From: JANRKB01 sp033763695
GTDB lineage: Bacteria > Planctomycetota > Phycisphaerae > Phycisphaerales > UBA1924
Direction of reading: 5' to 3'
Assembly (NCBI GenBank): GCA_033763695.1
Contig: JANRKB010000046.1
Coordinates: forward strand, 1 to 34,751
DNA: 34,751 bases
The notes under the pieces were generated by a model that ran no database searches, was not told the origin of the DNA, and was given only the letters and a program-made list of their open reading frames with translations. Within the stretch, counting starts at the first letter, position 1. Each line of letters opens with the position of its first letter. The position numbers were made by a program, and so were the translations under genes. Of this stretch, positions 16,283-25,113 are shown one piece after another.

Positions 16283-16469
16283 GTGCCAAGTTGTCGCCAG
16301 GCGGTTCGCCCGGCTCTCAAGGGACCAAGTCTATCGCCACGACCCCGCTCCGGCAAACCCCGCCGACCGGCACGCCGCGAAAATGGCGAAGGTCCGGAGA
16401 ACCAACGCTCCGGTGTGTCATCCGCGGGGGCGCTGCCGATCGTTTGGCCTGGCCGGTCCTCGCGTTGAC

Positions 16470-16498
16470 TTGGCACGACAGAGTTTCTCACCTACGCT
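16470..16498 (+). promoter_or_regulatory. Possible promoter of tRNA-Tyr
   Basis: TTGGCA at 16470-16475 and TACGCT at 16493-16498 are separated by 17 bases, about 55 bases before the tRNA. The match to sigma-70 consensus is partial. Confidence 0.35.
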
Positions 16499-16552
16499 TG
16501 TCTCCCTGCCGATGCGACAGACCTTCCGGGTCGGTCCAGCGACGTGGAGTTC

Positions 16553-16635
16553 GGGAGCGTGCCGGAGTGGCCAATCGGGGCAGACTGTAAATCTGCTGGC
16601 TTACGCCTTCGGGGGTTCGAATCCCTCCGCTCCCA
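16553..16635 (+). tRNA. tRNA-Tyr (anticodon GTA)
   Basis: Acceptor arms GGGAGCG and CGCTCCC pair fully. The anticodon stem GCAGA/TCTGC encloses CTGTAAA, giving GTA. A long variable arm (TGGCTTACGCC) marks a class II tRNA, as expected for bacterial Tyr. The T arm is GGGTTCGAATCCC. CCA is not encoded. Confidence 0.96.
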
Positions 16636-16674
16636 TTGATGTTCGCGGTTCGCCGCGTTTCAGACAAAGCCCGT

Positions 16675-16710
16675 CGGGCGGGTCCGAGAAGGCCCGCCCG
16701 TCAGCGTTTT
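16675..16710 (+). terminator. Possible terminator after tRNA-Tyr
   Basis: An eight-pair stem (CGGGCGGG with CCCGCCCG) encloses a ten-base loop. TTTT follows six bases after the stem. The U-tract is short and offset, so the call is weak. Confidence 0.35.
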
Positions 16711-16819
16711 CGGGCCTTCACATCTGTCGCGTGCCGACAACAACGCGCCCGACATCCGCCTCTTCAGATGTTGCTCCTACTCAACGCCCCTCGCGTCAAG
16801 TTGACGCGGTGTTGCTCCG

Positions 16820-17764
16820 ATGCAACACCCCATGAGCGCGAATCAGGGCGGAGATCACGGCGGCGCGTCGGGCGGTAATCCCGCCGGCAACAACTCGAGC
16901 GACCACCTCGGCGGCAATCCCAACCCCCCGGAACGCTCCCCCCACGCCGCCGGCGACCAGCGGAACGCCGAGCTCATCCGCCGCGGCGCATCCCGCGCCG
17001 CCCGGACCCAGGCCCTCGCCGCCGACCGCTCGCTCGCCCACGTCGATCGCCTCTCGACACTCGTCCATGAACTCGACGGCCTGCTCGAGGGCTCGCTACG
17101 CACCGCGACCATCGTCCGCCGCGCTCTTGCCAGCGCTGGCTTACCGCCCACCGATCCCACCGTCGCCGCCTTCCGCCAACTCAACCAGCAGATCGACGCC
17201 GCCGCCGACGCTCTCGAGCGCATCGCCTCGCTCGTCCACGCATCGCTCCAAGGCCCGCAGCTGACGCTCGGTTCGCCCTTGCTCTCCGGCACGGCTCCCG
17301 TCACGCTCGGTGACGCCATTCATCACGCCGCCGACGTCATCGGCGAGGCTTTCCCCGGCGTCCGCATTCACGTCGCCACCGAGCCCGCCGCCGCCAACAT
17401 GCCCGCAGGCCCGCTCTACACCGCGGTGCTGCACGCCCTCAAGCACGCGGCACAGTCGATCCACTCCGCGGGCGGCATCGGTCTTGTCACGCTCAGCGCT
17501 CGCATGGACCTGCGTAGCGACGCCAACCCGTCGCGTCCCGGCTTTGTCAGCATCCGCGTCACCGACGATGGTGTCGGCATGACCACCGGCTCCGGCGACG
17601 CCCAGATCGGCCTCGCGATGGCCAAGAGCGTCGTCGAGCGTCTCGGCGGCACCTGCCGCGTCGACGCCGCACGCGGCGAGCACCCCGCCCGTCCCGGCAG
17701 CGTGCTTGAGATCCGCGTGCCCGAACTCGTTGTGCCTCAGGACTTCATCGGCAACGACATCTAA
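16820..17764 (+). CDS. Soluble histidine-kinase-like protein
   Basis: The 314-residue product has no membrane segment or sensor domain. Residues 1-50 are a Gly/Asn/Pro-rich disordered leader. About 70-150 form the dimerisation and phospho-acceptor region, with His83 in LSTLVHELDGLLEGSL. About 160-305 form a HATPase-type domain. G1 is DDGVGM at 249-254 and G2 is IGLAMAKSVVERLGG. The N box, which normally holds an Asn that coordinates Mg-ATP, reads LHALKHAAQSI, with His at the expected Asn position. The NtrC-type regulator starts 115 bases downstream and is the likely partner. The ATG at 16832 is an alternative start; neither has a strong ribosome binding site. It could be an active kinase or a regulatory pseudo-kinase. 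Confidence 0.75.
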   Translation: MQHPMSANQGGDHGGASGGNPAGNNSSDHLGGNPNPPERSPHAAGDQRNAELIRRGASRAARTQALAADRSLAHVDRLSTLVHELDGLLEGSLRTATIVRRALASAGLPPTDPTVAAFRQLNQQIDAAADALERIASLVHASLQGPQLTLGSPLLSGTAPVTLGDAIHHAADVIGEAFPGVRIHVATEPAAANMPAGPLYTAVLHALKHAAQSIHSAGGIGLVTLSARMDLRSDANPSRPGFVSIRVTDDGVGMTTGSGDAQIGLAMAKSVVERLGGTCRVDAARGEHPARPGSVLEIRVPELVVPQDFIGNDI

Positions 17765-17879
17765 TCCACGGCCCGCCGCGGCCTTCCCCAGCAATCCGGG
17801 CATCTCTTCAACGGCTCACCTCCGACGCATCGCATTCCCGACACACCCTCTTCTCGATACATCCCGTTCTCGACCGCCC

Positions 17880-19331
17880 ATGAGCACTGCCGCACGCATC
17901 CTGATTGTCGATGACGACCCGATCGTCGCGGAGTCGATCGCGGACTTTCTCACGCACGAAGGACATCAGACCGCCACCGCGTTCAACGCCGCCGAGGCAT
18001 TGAGCGCGCTCAATAAGGCCGCCGAATTGTCCACCGGCTCCGGCAGCTTCGACGTCGTGATCACCGACCTGGCCATGCCCGGCGGCGACGGCATCAGCCT
18101 CCTCCGCGACATGCAGAAGAAGCACAAGGGCGTCGCGGTCATCGTCCTCACCGGCTACGGCACGATCGAATCTGCCGTCGATGCCCTCCGCCACGGCGCG
18201 TGCGACTATCTCACCAAGCCCGTCGTCGACAGCGAACTCCGCCTCAGCCTTGAACGCGCTCTGCGCCAACGCGAACTCCTCCGCGAAAACAGCGTGCTCC
18301 GCGGCCAGCTCGACGAACGCTACGGCCTCGACAACATCGTCGGCTCCGACCATCGGATGCGCAAGCTCTACGACCTCATCGAGGCCGTCGCGCCCAGCCG
18401 CACCACCGTGCTCATGACCGGTGAGAGCGGCACCGGCAAGAGCCTCATCGCCCACGCCATCCACCTGCGTTCTCCACGCCGCGACAAGCCCTACGTCGAA
18501 CTCTCCTGCGGCAGCATCCCCGAAACGCTCCTCGAAAGCGAACTCTTCGGCCACGTCAAAGGCGCGTTCACCGGCGCGCACGCCGACAAGGTCGGGCGCT
18601 TCATGGCCGCCCACGGCGGCACGCTCTTTCTCGACGAGATCAACTCCGCATCACCCGCGATGCAGCTCAAGCTGCTCCGCGTCCTGCAGGAACGCAAGTT
18701 CGAGCCCGTCGGCTCAAGCCAAACCGTCGAGGTCGACGTCCGCGTCGTGCTCGCGAGCAATCAACCGCTCGAAGCGCTCGTCGCCGCGGGCCAGTTCCGT
18801 CAGGATCTCTATTACCGCATCAACGTCGTCAAGATCGAACTTCCGCCGCTCCGCGAGCGCGTCAGCGACATCCCGATCCTCGCCGCCCACTTCCTTGAGA
18901 AGCACGCCAAGTCACTGGGCAAGGCGATCGTGGGCTTCACGCCCGCCGCCGTCGACGCCCTGCGTCGCTATCCCTTCCCCGGCAACGTCCGTGAGCTCCA
19001 AAACGTCATCGAGCGTGCCGCCGTGCTCTCTCGTCGTCCGACGATCGATGTGGACGACCTCCCCGCGCACGTCACCGGCGAGAGCAGTGGGGGCATGCTC
19101 GCCGTTCCCGGTCAGCGCGTCGCGCCCGCCGAAGACTCCGAAGAATGGACGCCGATGTCGCTCGAAGACGCACTCCGCGAACCCGAGCGACGGATCCTGC
19201 TGCACGCGCTCAAGGCAAACAACTGGAATCGCCAGAAGACCGCCGAGCAACTGGGCATCAATCGCACGACGCTTTACAAGAAGCTCAAGGCGCTCGGTCT
19301 CGATCCCGGCGATGAACGCCGCGCGGGCTGA
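17880..19331 (+). CDS. NtrC-family sigma-54-dependent response regulator
   Basis: The 483-residue product has three domains. The receiver spans residues 1-120, with acidic pocket DDD at 11-13, phospho-acceptor Asp63 in ITDLAMPGGDG and Lys113 in YLTKP. The AAA+ sigma-54 activator domain spans about 145-390. It has Walker A GESGTGKS at 181-188, the sigma-54 contact loop GAFTGA near 228 and Walker B TLFLDEI. The Arg-finger region is FRQDLYYRINVVKI, followed by YPFPGNVRELQNVIERA. A Fis-type helix-turn-helix sits at the C-terminus (NNWNRQKTAEQLGINRTTLYKKL). Phosphorylation should activate transcription by sigma-54 polymerase. I chose the ATG at 17880 because the receiver starts at once; the frame upstream is not domain-like. 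It pairs with the kinase-like gene before it. Confidence 0.93.
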   Translation: MSTAARILIVDDDPIVAESIADFLTHEGHQTATAFNAAEALSALNKAAELSTGSGSFDVVITDLAMPGGDGISLLRDMQKKHKGVAVIVLTGYGTIESAVDALRHGACDYLTKPVVDSELRLSLERALRQRELLRENSVLRGQLDERYGLDNIVGSDHRMRKLYDLIEAVAPSRTTVLMTGESGTGKSLIAHAIHLRSPRRDKPYVELSCGSIPETLLESELFGHVKGAFTGAHADKVGRFMAAHGGTLFLDEINSASPAMQLKLLRVLQERKFEPVGSSQTVEVDVRVVLASNQPLEALVAAGQFRQDLYYRINVVKIELPPLRERVSDIPILAAHFLEKHAKSLGKAIVGFTPAAVDALRRYPFPGNVRELQNVIERAAVLSRRPTIDVDDLPAHVTGESSGGMLAVPGQRVAPAEDSEEWTPMSLEDALREPERRILLHALKANNWNRQKTAEQLGINRTTLYKKLKALGLDPGDERRAG

Positions 19332-19367
19332 AACAAAAACCCCGATCGGCGTGGGGGCCGACCGGGG
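19332..19367 (-). terminator. Rho-independent terminator of the minus-strand Ig-like gene
   Basis: On the minus strand an 11-pair stem (CCCCGGTCGGC with GCCGATCGGGG, one G-U pair) encloses a six-base loop. It runs into TTTTTGTTT. On the plus strand the stem has a mismatch and no U-tract, although it might also end the NtrC-type gene. Confidence 0.75.
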
Positions 19368-19421
19368 CGGTTGTGACTGACGAACCGGCACATGTGCCTG
19401 CCGTCAGAAGGGTGTGCGTGC

Positions 19422-20675
19422 TTAGCAGCCGCCTTCGAACCCCACCACAAAGTCGTCAAAGTCGGTGAAGTCCAGGAAGCCGTCGCCGTTGAAGTCGCTG
19501 ATCGCGCGGCCACGCTCAAACGCATCCACGAAGTCGTCAAAGTCCGTGAAGTCGAGGAAGCCGTCCTCGTTGAAGTCCGCGTGGCACGGTGCGGCAAAGT
19601 CCAGTCGTGCCGATTGCGTGCGCACTTCGCCGCAGTCGTTCTTGATCACGCAGTAGTAGAACCCCGCGCTCTCGGGCGTCACCGGCGTGATCTCAAGCCG
19701 CGGGTTGTCCTCCGTCGGGATGAGCGTTCCCTCGTGATACCACTCGAAGATCACGTCGCCTCCGATGTCCGGTCCCGTCGCATCCGCGTACATGAACGCG
19801 TCTTCGCCGAGCGGAGCAACGACATTCGTCGGCTCCAAGGTGATCGTCGGAGCATAGAAGTCGGGGCAGGGCGGCGAGTTCAGCACCGCCGCGTTCAGCA
19901 TCGTGCCCAGCAGGTTGCCCTGGCTGTGCTGACCAAACGGCGAGACGTGGTCTTCGTACACGTCAAACGTCATCACCTTGCTTGCCCGATCGCCCATCAG
20001 CGGCACATCTTCCTCATCCACCATCGACGCCCCCGCCGGAAGGAACTCTGCCGACGCATCAATCTCGGTCGACGTCTCGATGAGCGGGTCATTGGGCATC
20101 AGCGTCTCAAGAGCAACCTCGCCCTCGGTCTCGACCACCTTGCGCTGCACCCACATGCCGCGCCCGTACGTGTCGTTGTTTGTCACCGTGATCACCGCCA
20201 CCTGGATCCCGCCGATGTCCACGATCTCCGTGGTCACGTCCGGCAGCGCGAGCGGCGGGGGCGGCGGCGGCGGATTCACGCCACCCGGTACCCACACGAA
20301 CCGCTTCGCCGTGATCAGGTTCATGTTCCGCAGCGACACGCCAAAGTGCTCGATCGCCGTCGGCGCTGTCGCATGCTGCGGGTGCATGTAGCGCACGCGG
20401 ATGCCGATCTGCCCGGGCAGATCCTCGATCTTCGGCGCGCCATAGTTGGGGTTGTGATAGCAGTGGTAGACATCCTCGGGGTGCGGCCCTTCGAGTTCGA
20501 TCTCAAACTCGTTGCACTCCGTTTCGTTGTTGTTGTGCACGTCAAAGTTGCCCAACCCGCCGATGATCTGCACCTGCCCCAGCGCGATCGGCGCTGCCGC
20601 ACACACAACCAGCGCGGCACATACAGCCGCTTCAGTGCTGAAGCCCGCACGCCGGCTTGTCAGAATTGCTCCCAT
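19422..20675 (-). CDS. Secreted Ig-like protein with Cys-bracketed EF-hand tail ending in Gly-Cys
   Basis: The 417-residue product has a Tat-independent type signal peptide (cleavage near ALG/QV). A beta-rich N-terminal half contains FDVHNNNETECNEFEIELEG and a proline run (PPPPPPP). An immunoglobulin-like domain follows (TNVVAPLGEDAFMYADATG, ITPVTPESAGFYYCVIKNDC). The last 54 residues are two EF-hand-like loops, DFNEDGFLDFTDFDDFV and DFNGDGFLDFTDFDDFV. A Cys stands just before the first and Gly-Cys is at the very end. The two loops are also near-identical at DNA level, with a period of about 72 bases. AAGGAG precedes the ATG at 20675. The same tail occurs on the subtilisin at 25110, and the gene is divergent to that operon. 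The function of the body is unknown. Confidence 0.85.
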   Translation of the reverse strand: MGAILTSRRAGFSTEAAVCAALVVCAAAPIALGQVQIIGGLGNFDVHNNNETECNEFEIELEGPHPEDVYHCYHNPNYGAPKIEDLPGQIGIRVRYMHPQHATAPTAIEHFGVSLRNMNLITAKRFVWVPGGVNPPPPPPPLALPDVTTEIVDIGGIQVAVITVTNNDTYGRGMWVQRKVVETEGEVALETLMPNDPLIETSTEIDASAEFLPAGASMVDEEDVPLMGDRASKVMTFDVYEDHVSPFGQHSQGNLLGTMLNAAVLNSPPCPDFYAPTITLEPTNVVAPLGEDAFMYADATGPDIGGDVIFEWYHEGTLIPTEDNPRLEITPVTPESAGFYYCVIKNDCGEVRTQSARLDFAAPCHADFNEDGFLDFTDFDDFVDAFERGRAISDFNGDGFLDFTDFDDFVVGFEGGC

Positions 20676-20871
20676 GATTCCGCTCCTTGAAGGCGAATCG
20701 ATTCCGGAGCGACGGACAGACGCGACATTGACCTGGCCGCGTCCTTCCGCCGGGTGACGCCAAGTCGACACCACCGCGATCAAGGAGCCTGCGTGGGGAC
20801 TTCCAGATACACAACTCGTGAGATATTCTCTGGGGCTTCAGAATCGCAACCGATCGGATGCAAGGACCGGC

Positions 20872-21429
20872 ATGGGCCACGACGAGACGGAACAACAGTT
20901 GGTAGCGGCGGCAAGTCGCGGCGACGCCGCGGCTTGGGCTCGCCTCGTCGATCGCTATCGCACCCTCGTCTACTCCGTCCCGCGCTCCTACCGCATGCCC
21001 TCAGACGCGTGCGACGACATCTTCCAGACCGTCTTCTTCCTGCTCTTCCGGAATCTCGATTCCCTCCGCGACTCAGGAGGTCTTGCGCGATGGCTCATCA
21101 CCACCTGCGAACGCGAATGCTGGCGGCTCATGCGGAAAGGCGCCTCCGAACGCCAGCGTGCCGAGGCCCGTGCGGCCGAGCAACCCGTCGAAGCCGATGA
21201 TGATCGCGTCCGCACGTGGGAAACCCGCCAACGCGTCCTCGTCGCCCTCGATGCTCTCGAGGAACGCTGCCGAACGCTGCTCACCATGCTCTTCCGCGAG
21301 CCCGGCACCGCCAACTACGACACCGTCGCCCAGACGCTGCAAATCCCGCGCGGCAGCATCGGCCCCCAGCGGGCACGCTGCCTCCAAAAACTCCTCGAAC
21401 TCGCCGGCGATCTGAACGACGCGTCGTGA
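20872..21429 (+). CDS. ECF RNA polymerase sigma factor heading the CHAT operon
   Basis: The 185-residue product has sigma-70 region 2 (ARLVDRYRTLVYSVPRSYRM, DACDDIFQTVFFLLFRNLDS, RWLITTCERECWRLMR). Region 4 reads LDALEERCRTLLTMLF and ANYDTVAQTLQIPRGSIGPQ, then RARCLQKLLELAG. It directs RNA polymerase to a private promoter set. I chose the ATG at 20872 because AAGGA lies five bases upstream; the frame back to 20818 lacks family character. Three genes follow on the same strand within 150 bases of each other: a 201-residue protein, a TPR-CHAT peptidase and a secreted subtilisin. No clear -35/-10 pair for a self-regulated promoter is seen in the 196-base divergent region. Confidence 0.9.
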   Translation: MGHDETEQQLVAAASRGDAAAWARLVDRYRTLVYSVPRSYRMPSDACDDIFQTVFFLLFRNLDSLRDSGGLARWLITTCERECWRLMRKGASERQRAEARAAEQPVEADDDRVRTWETRQRVLVALDALEERCRTLLTMLFREPGTANYDTVAQTLQIPRGSIGPQRARCLQKLLELAGDLNDAS

Positions 21430-21574
21430 ATCCACCCGAACGCGAGCCAAGTCCGTCCAAGAACCGCACGCCGGCGCGCCCGAAGCGCGAGAAAATGACA
21501 GCATTTGTATCTGCCGACGCCCCGACCGCCTCTTTCCTGTGTCGGAGACTCGCCCGCCCGAAAGGAGGTTGATC

Positions 21575-22180
21575 GTGGCATCAGACCGCATCAGCATGGA
21601 AGAACTCATCGGACTCGCCACCGGCGAGATGTCGCAGGCCGACGCGGCCCGGCTTCTGACGGTCCTCCCGAGCGATCCTGGTGCGATCGACAGGCTCGCC
21701 GATGTTCGTGCCGCACTCGATGCCATCCGTGCGAGCCAAACCCCGCGCGTCGAACTCGTCGATCGCGTCAAGGCTTGGATGACGACCTTGCAGCCCGCCA
21801 GCGCTGCCGACGTGATCGCCGAGTTGCTCTTTGACAGTGCCGCCGGCCCGGTCAGCGGCTATCGCGGCGCCCTCGCCGAGCGTCACGTCATGTATCGCGT
21901 TGGCGATGCCGAGCTTGATCTGCAGATCACCGCCGAGTCGGCCCCCGAAGGCATGTGCCGCATCGTCGGTCAACTCGACGCCCAGGGCCCGACTGTGCCG
22001 TCGATGGTTGAGCTCTTCGCTCTCGACGCCACGACCGGATCCACCGCATCCGAACCCTCCGCACGCGCCGTCATCGGCGTCACCGGCGGCTTCACGCTGC
22101 TCGCCCCCGCCGGTCGCTACGAACTTCATCTGTCCTGGCCGCGCGGCCGATGCGTGATCGACGAGCTCGACGTGCCATGA
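21575..22180 (+). CDS. Anti-sigma-like protein with C-terminal beta domain (candidate CHAT substrate)
   Basis: The 201-residue product starts at GTG 21575 behind a strong AAAGGAGG. Residues 1-70 are helical and read like the N-terminal domain of an anti-sigma factor (ISMEELIGLATGEMSQADAA, then VRAALDAIRAS), but with none of the zinc-binding His/Cys residues. Residues about 95-201 are beta-rich: YRGALAERHVMYRVGDAELD, CRIVGQLDAQGP, FTLLAPAGRYELHLSW. This resembles a carboxypeptidase-regulatory-like fold. No signal peptide or membrane segment is present, so it should be cytosolic like the sigma factor before it and the CHAT protein 29 bases after it. I infer an adaptor or anti-sigma role. I do not recognise a named family. 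Confidence 0.75.
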   Translation: MASDRISMEELIGLATGEMSQADAARLLTVLPSDPGAIDRLADVRAALDAIRASQTPRVELVDRVKAWMTTLQPASAADVIAELLFDSAAGPVSGYRGALAERHVMYRVGDAELDLQITAESAPEGMCRIVGQLDAQGPTVPSMVELFALDATTGSTASEPSARAVIGVTGGFTLLAPAGRYELHLSWPRGRCVIDELDVP

Positions 22181-22209
22181 GATCCGCGCGGCGTGCCTGT
22201 GGGTGAGGC

Positions 22210-25113
22210 GTGCTGCGATCCTGTCCCGACGAGAGGTTGTGTGTCTTGAGTGATTCGAAGCACAATCCCGAGGCTGACGCGCTGTCGCTCGAGCGACTGG
22301 CGAGTCTCAGCACCGACGACGCCATCGCGATCTTGCACGCCGGCGGCCGCGCCGAGTCCACGCTTGTCGCCGCCGCAGCCGAAGCCGAACAACTCATCAT
22401 GCGTGAACTGCCGCGCGGCCTCGCCCTCATCCCCACGATGATCGGCCTCGCCGACGCGGCTCGTCTCTCGCTCCCCCGCATGCGCTTCCGCCGTGTCTGG
22501 GCCCAGGCGCTCTGCTACGCCAATCGCATGGAAGAGGCCTTAATCTCGCTCGCCGAAGCGACCCACATCGCCGACGCCGCAGGCGACGGCCTCGAACGTG
22601 CCCGCATCAAGACCACGTCGCTCCACGCGCTCGCTCGCCTCGGGCGCTACGCCGACGCGATCGCCGCCGGCGAAGAAGCCTGCACCGCCTTTGAGCAGCA
22701 CGGCGAGCACGAGATGGTCGGTCGAACCAACAACAACCTCGGCGTGGTACGCCGCATGAGCGATGACCCCGCTGGCGCACTCAAGCACTTCGAGCGTGCC
22801 GCGCTCTTCGTCACCGCCAACCCCATGCTGGCGGCCCAGCTCAACAGCAATCGCGCCGAGGCCTACCTCGACCTGGGCCGACTCGCCGAAGCCGAACAGT
22901 CTTTCATCCAAGCCCGCGATGGCTTCACCCGCGCACAGATGGAGAACGGCGCCGCCATCGTCGAAGGCAACCTCGCCGATCTCGCCGCCCGCCAAGGCAA
23001 GCCCCATATCGCGCTGCAACGCTTCGAACGGGCCTTGCGCGCGCTCGAGTCCGCCTCGGCATCGGGCGATGCCGCACGCCTCGAAGCCGAACAAGCAGAA
23101 GTCCTCAGCCTCATCGGCCTTCATACTTCGTCGGAGCGATCGCTCCGCCGTGTCGTGCCCGTCCTGCAGCAGTCGGGCCTGCGCTGGGAACACGCCCGCG
23201 CACTCGCCGCCCTCGGGCGCGCTGAAATGGCCATCGGCCAACTCGACGAAGCCCAGTCAACGCTGGCGCAGGCCAAAGACGCCTTCGATGCGCTCACCCA
23301 CGCCACCGGTGCCGCCCGCGCAACGCTCGCCCGCGCCGAGTCGATGCTCCTTGCGGGCGATGCCGCCGGCGCAATGCGTGCCGCCGACGCCGCCGCCGAC
23401 GCCATGCGTGGGCGCCCCGTCGATCGTGCCCGTGCGCTCCTCGTCTCCGGCGTCGCCATGACCGCCGCCGGCGAACTTTCCGCCGCCGAACAGGTCCTCA
23501 GTGATGTCGTACAGACGGCCACATCGCTCGACATCGCGCCCCTCCTCGCCGCCGCATTGCACGCACGCGGCCGCGTGCGCGCCCAACGCCACGACACCGC
23601 CGCCGCCGCAACCGATCTCGTCGCCGCAGTCCACGCCGCCGAACGCGTCCGCGGCATGCTCCAGGCCGAACGATTCCGCACCGCCGCCCTCGGCGAACAC
23701 GCCCGCGTCTACGAAGACGCCGCATCCGCGCTGCTCGATCGCAACGATTCCGACCTCGCGCCCGCGCTCGACATCATCGAACGCGTCAAGGCCCGCTCCA
23801 CGCTGGAGTTGATGTCCGGCGCTGCCGAAGAAGCCTCGCCCGACCAGGCCGACGCCCGCGTGCTCGCCGATGTCGAGTCCAAGCGTGCGGCCCTCAACGC
23901 CGTGTACTCGACGCTCGATGACGGCTTCGCCAAGCCGCGTGCGTCGTCGCATGCCACCGCCAACTGGTCAGAACGCATCAGCACCGCCGAACGCGAACTC
24001 GAGGATGTCGAGCGTCGCCTCGCCGCCAGCGGGCGATTCTCAGGCGCGTTCGCCGCGCCGATATCGCTCGATGCCGTGCGTGCGACACTCGACGAGGGCA
24101 CCGTGCTCATCGAGTATTTCGCCGAGCAGCGCAATCGCGCCGCCACGCTCTCGGCAATCGTCATTGGTTCATCAGGCGCCACCGTCCGGCGCGAACTGTG
24201 CGAAGCCGGCGCGCTTGCCGATGCCGCCGCCGCGTGGCGTTTCCAACTCTCCCGTGCTCTCGCCCGCGGCCCCGCCGCGTGCAACGCCCGCGTTACACAA
24301 GGCGCAGACGAACGCCTCGAAGCCTTGGGTCATCTTGTGCTCGCCCCGCTCGAACGCGACATCCGCGACGCGCGTCAGGTCATTATCGTGCCGCACGGCT
24401 TGCTCTGGTCGCTGCCGATGCACGCGCTCCGTCTCAACGCGACGCCGTTGCTGGCGCGCTCGGCAGTGTCAATCACTCCCAGCGCATCGATCGCCGCTCG
24501 CCTCCGCGACGTCGCCGCGCCGACCAACGCCCACGCCGTCTGCTTCGGCGTCTCGGACGAACACTCCCCCCGCACCGAGCAGGAAGCCGCCGCCATCGCC
24601 GCGCGAATCCCCGGCGCACTCTGCAAGCTCGGCACCGCGGCCCGCTGTGACGCACTCCGCCTCGCCATCCAAGGCGCGGGGTTGCTGCACGTCGCCGCAC
24701 ATGCTCGCTTCGTGCCCGCCGCACCTCAGGCCAGCGGCCTGCGCCTCGCCGATGGCTGGCTCACCGCCGCCGATGTCCTCCGCATGCGCCTCTCCGGAGC
24801 CGGCGTTGTGCTCAGCGCGTGCGACTCGGGCCGCAGCGGCGTCGATGCTTCCAACGACCTTCTCGGACTGATCCGCGCCTTCCTCGTCGCTGGCGCCCGC
24901 GGCGTGGTCAGCAGTTTGTGGCCACTCCACGACGAAACCGCGTTGAAAATCATGGTGGAATCGGTCGGTCTTGGGTATGCTACCTCGGGTTTCCCCGGGG
25001 TCATCGATCGCGTCCGCGACGCGCAGATCGAGCAGGCCAACGCCGGTGTCCATCCGGCGTTTTGGGCTCCTTTGTTCACAATCGGTGTGGGTCGGAAGGC
25101 GGTTGGATCATGA
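22210..25113 (+). CDS. TPR-CHAT caspase-like peptidase
   Basis: The 967-residue cytosolic protein has a long helical N-terminal part, about residues 60-500, with many tetratricopeptide-like repeats (NNNLGVVRRMSDDPAGALKH, NSNRAEAYLDLGRLAEAEQS, ALAALGRAEMAIGQLDEAQS). A coiled region lies near 560-620. The CHAT domain fills about residues 640-967. The caspase-type dyad is intact: His831 in LHVAAHARF and Cys871 in VVLSACDSG. Family landmarks GLIRAFLVAGARGVVSSLWP and HPAFWAPLFTIGVG follow. CHAT domains are caspase-like cysteine peptidases switched on through attached sensor repeats. The GTG at 22210 is used here; a TTG at 22246 with GAGAGG upstream is possible. The stop overlaps the next start as ATGA. 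Confidence 0.93.
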   Translation: MLRSCPDERLCVLSDSKHNPEADALSLERLASLSTDDAIAILHAGGRAESTLVAAAAEAEQLIMRELPRGLALIPTMIGLADAARLSLPRMRFRRVWAQALCYANRMEEALISLAEATHIADAAGDGLERARIKTTSLHALARLGRYADAIAAGEEACTAFEQHGEHEMVGRTNNNLGVVRRMSDDPAGALKHFERAALFVTANPMLAAQLNSNRAEAYLDLGRLAEAEQSFIQARDGFTRAQMENGAAIVEGNLADLAARQGKPHIALQRFERALRALESASASGDAARLEAEQAEVLSLIGLHTSSERSLRRVVPVLQQSGLRWEHARALAALGRAEMAIGQLDEAQSTLAQAKDAFDALTHATGAARATLARAESMLLAGDAAGAMRAADAAADAMRGRPVDRARALLVSGVAMTAAGELSAAEQVLSDVVQTATSLDIAPLLAAALHARGRVRAQRHDTAAAATDLVAAVHAAERVRGMLQAERFRTAALGEHARVYEDAASALLDRNDSDLAPALDIIERVKARSTLELMSGAAEEASPDQADARVLADVESKRAALNAVYSTLDDGFAKPRASSHATANWSERISTAERELEDVERRLAASGRFSGAFAAPISLDAVRATLDEGTVLIEYFAEQRNRAATLSAIVIGSSGATVRRELCEAGALADAAAAWRFQLSRALARGPAACNARVTQGADERLEALGHLVLAPLERDIRDARQVIIVPHGLLWSLPMHALRLNATPLLARSAVSITPSASIAARLRDVAAPTNAHAVCFGVSDEHSPRTEQEAAAIAARIPGALCKLGTAARCDALRLAIQGAGLLHVAAHARFVPAAPQASGLRLADGWLTAADVLRMRLSGAGVVLSACDSGRSGVDASNDLLGLIRAFLVAGARGVVSSLWPLHDETALKIMVESVGLGYATSGFPGVIDRVRDAQIEQANAGVHPAFWAPLFTIGVGRKAVGS

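Noticed and set aside
19392..20690. 432-residue plus-strand open frame opposite the Ig-like gene
   Set aside because: It is an antisense shadow; the minus strand has the signal peptide, ribosome binding site and tail repeats.
20676..20871. ECF-type or sigma-70 promoter in the divergent region
   Set aside because: TTCCAG and TATTCT occur 17 bases apart near 20801-20829, but the -35 match is too weak to call.
20872..25113. A true Craspase/type III-E locus
   Set aside because: There is no gRAMP/Cas7-11 gene, no CRISPR array and no adaptation gene. Only the TPR-CHAT, sigma and small-partner logic is shared.
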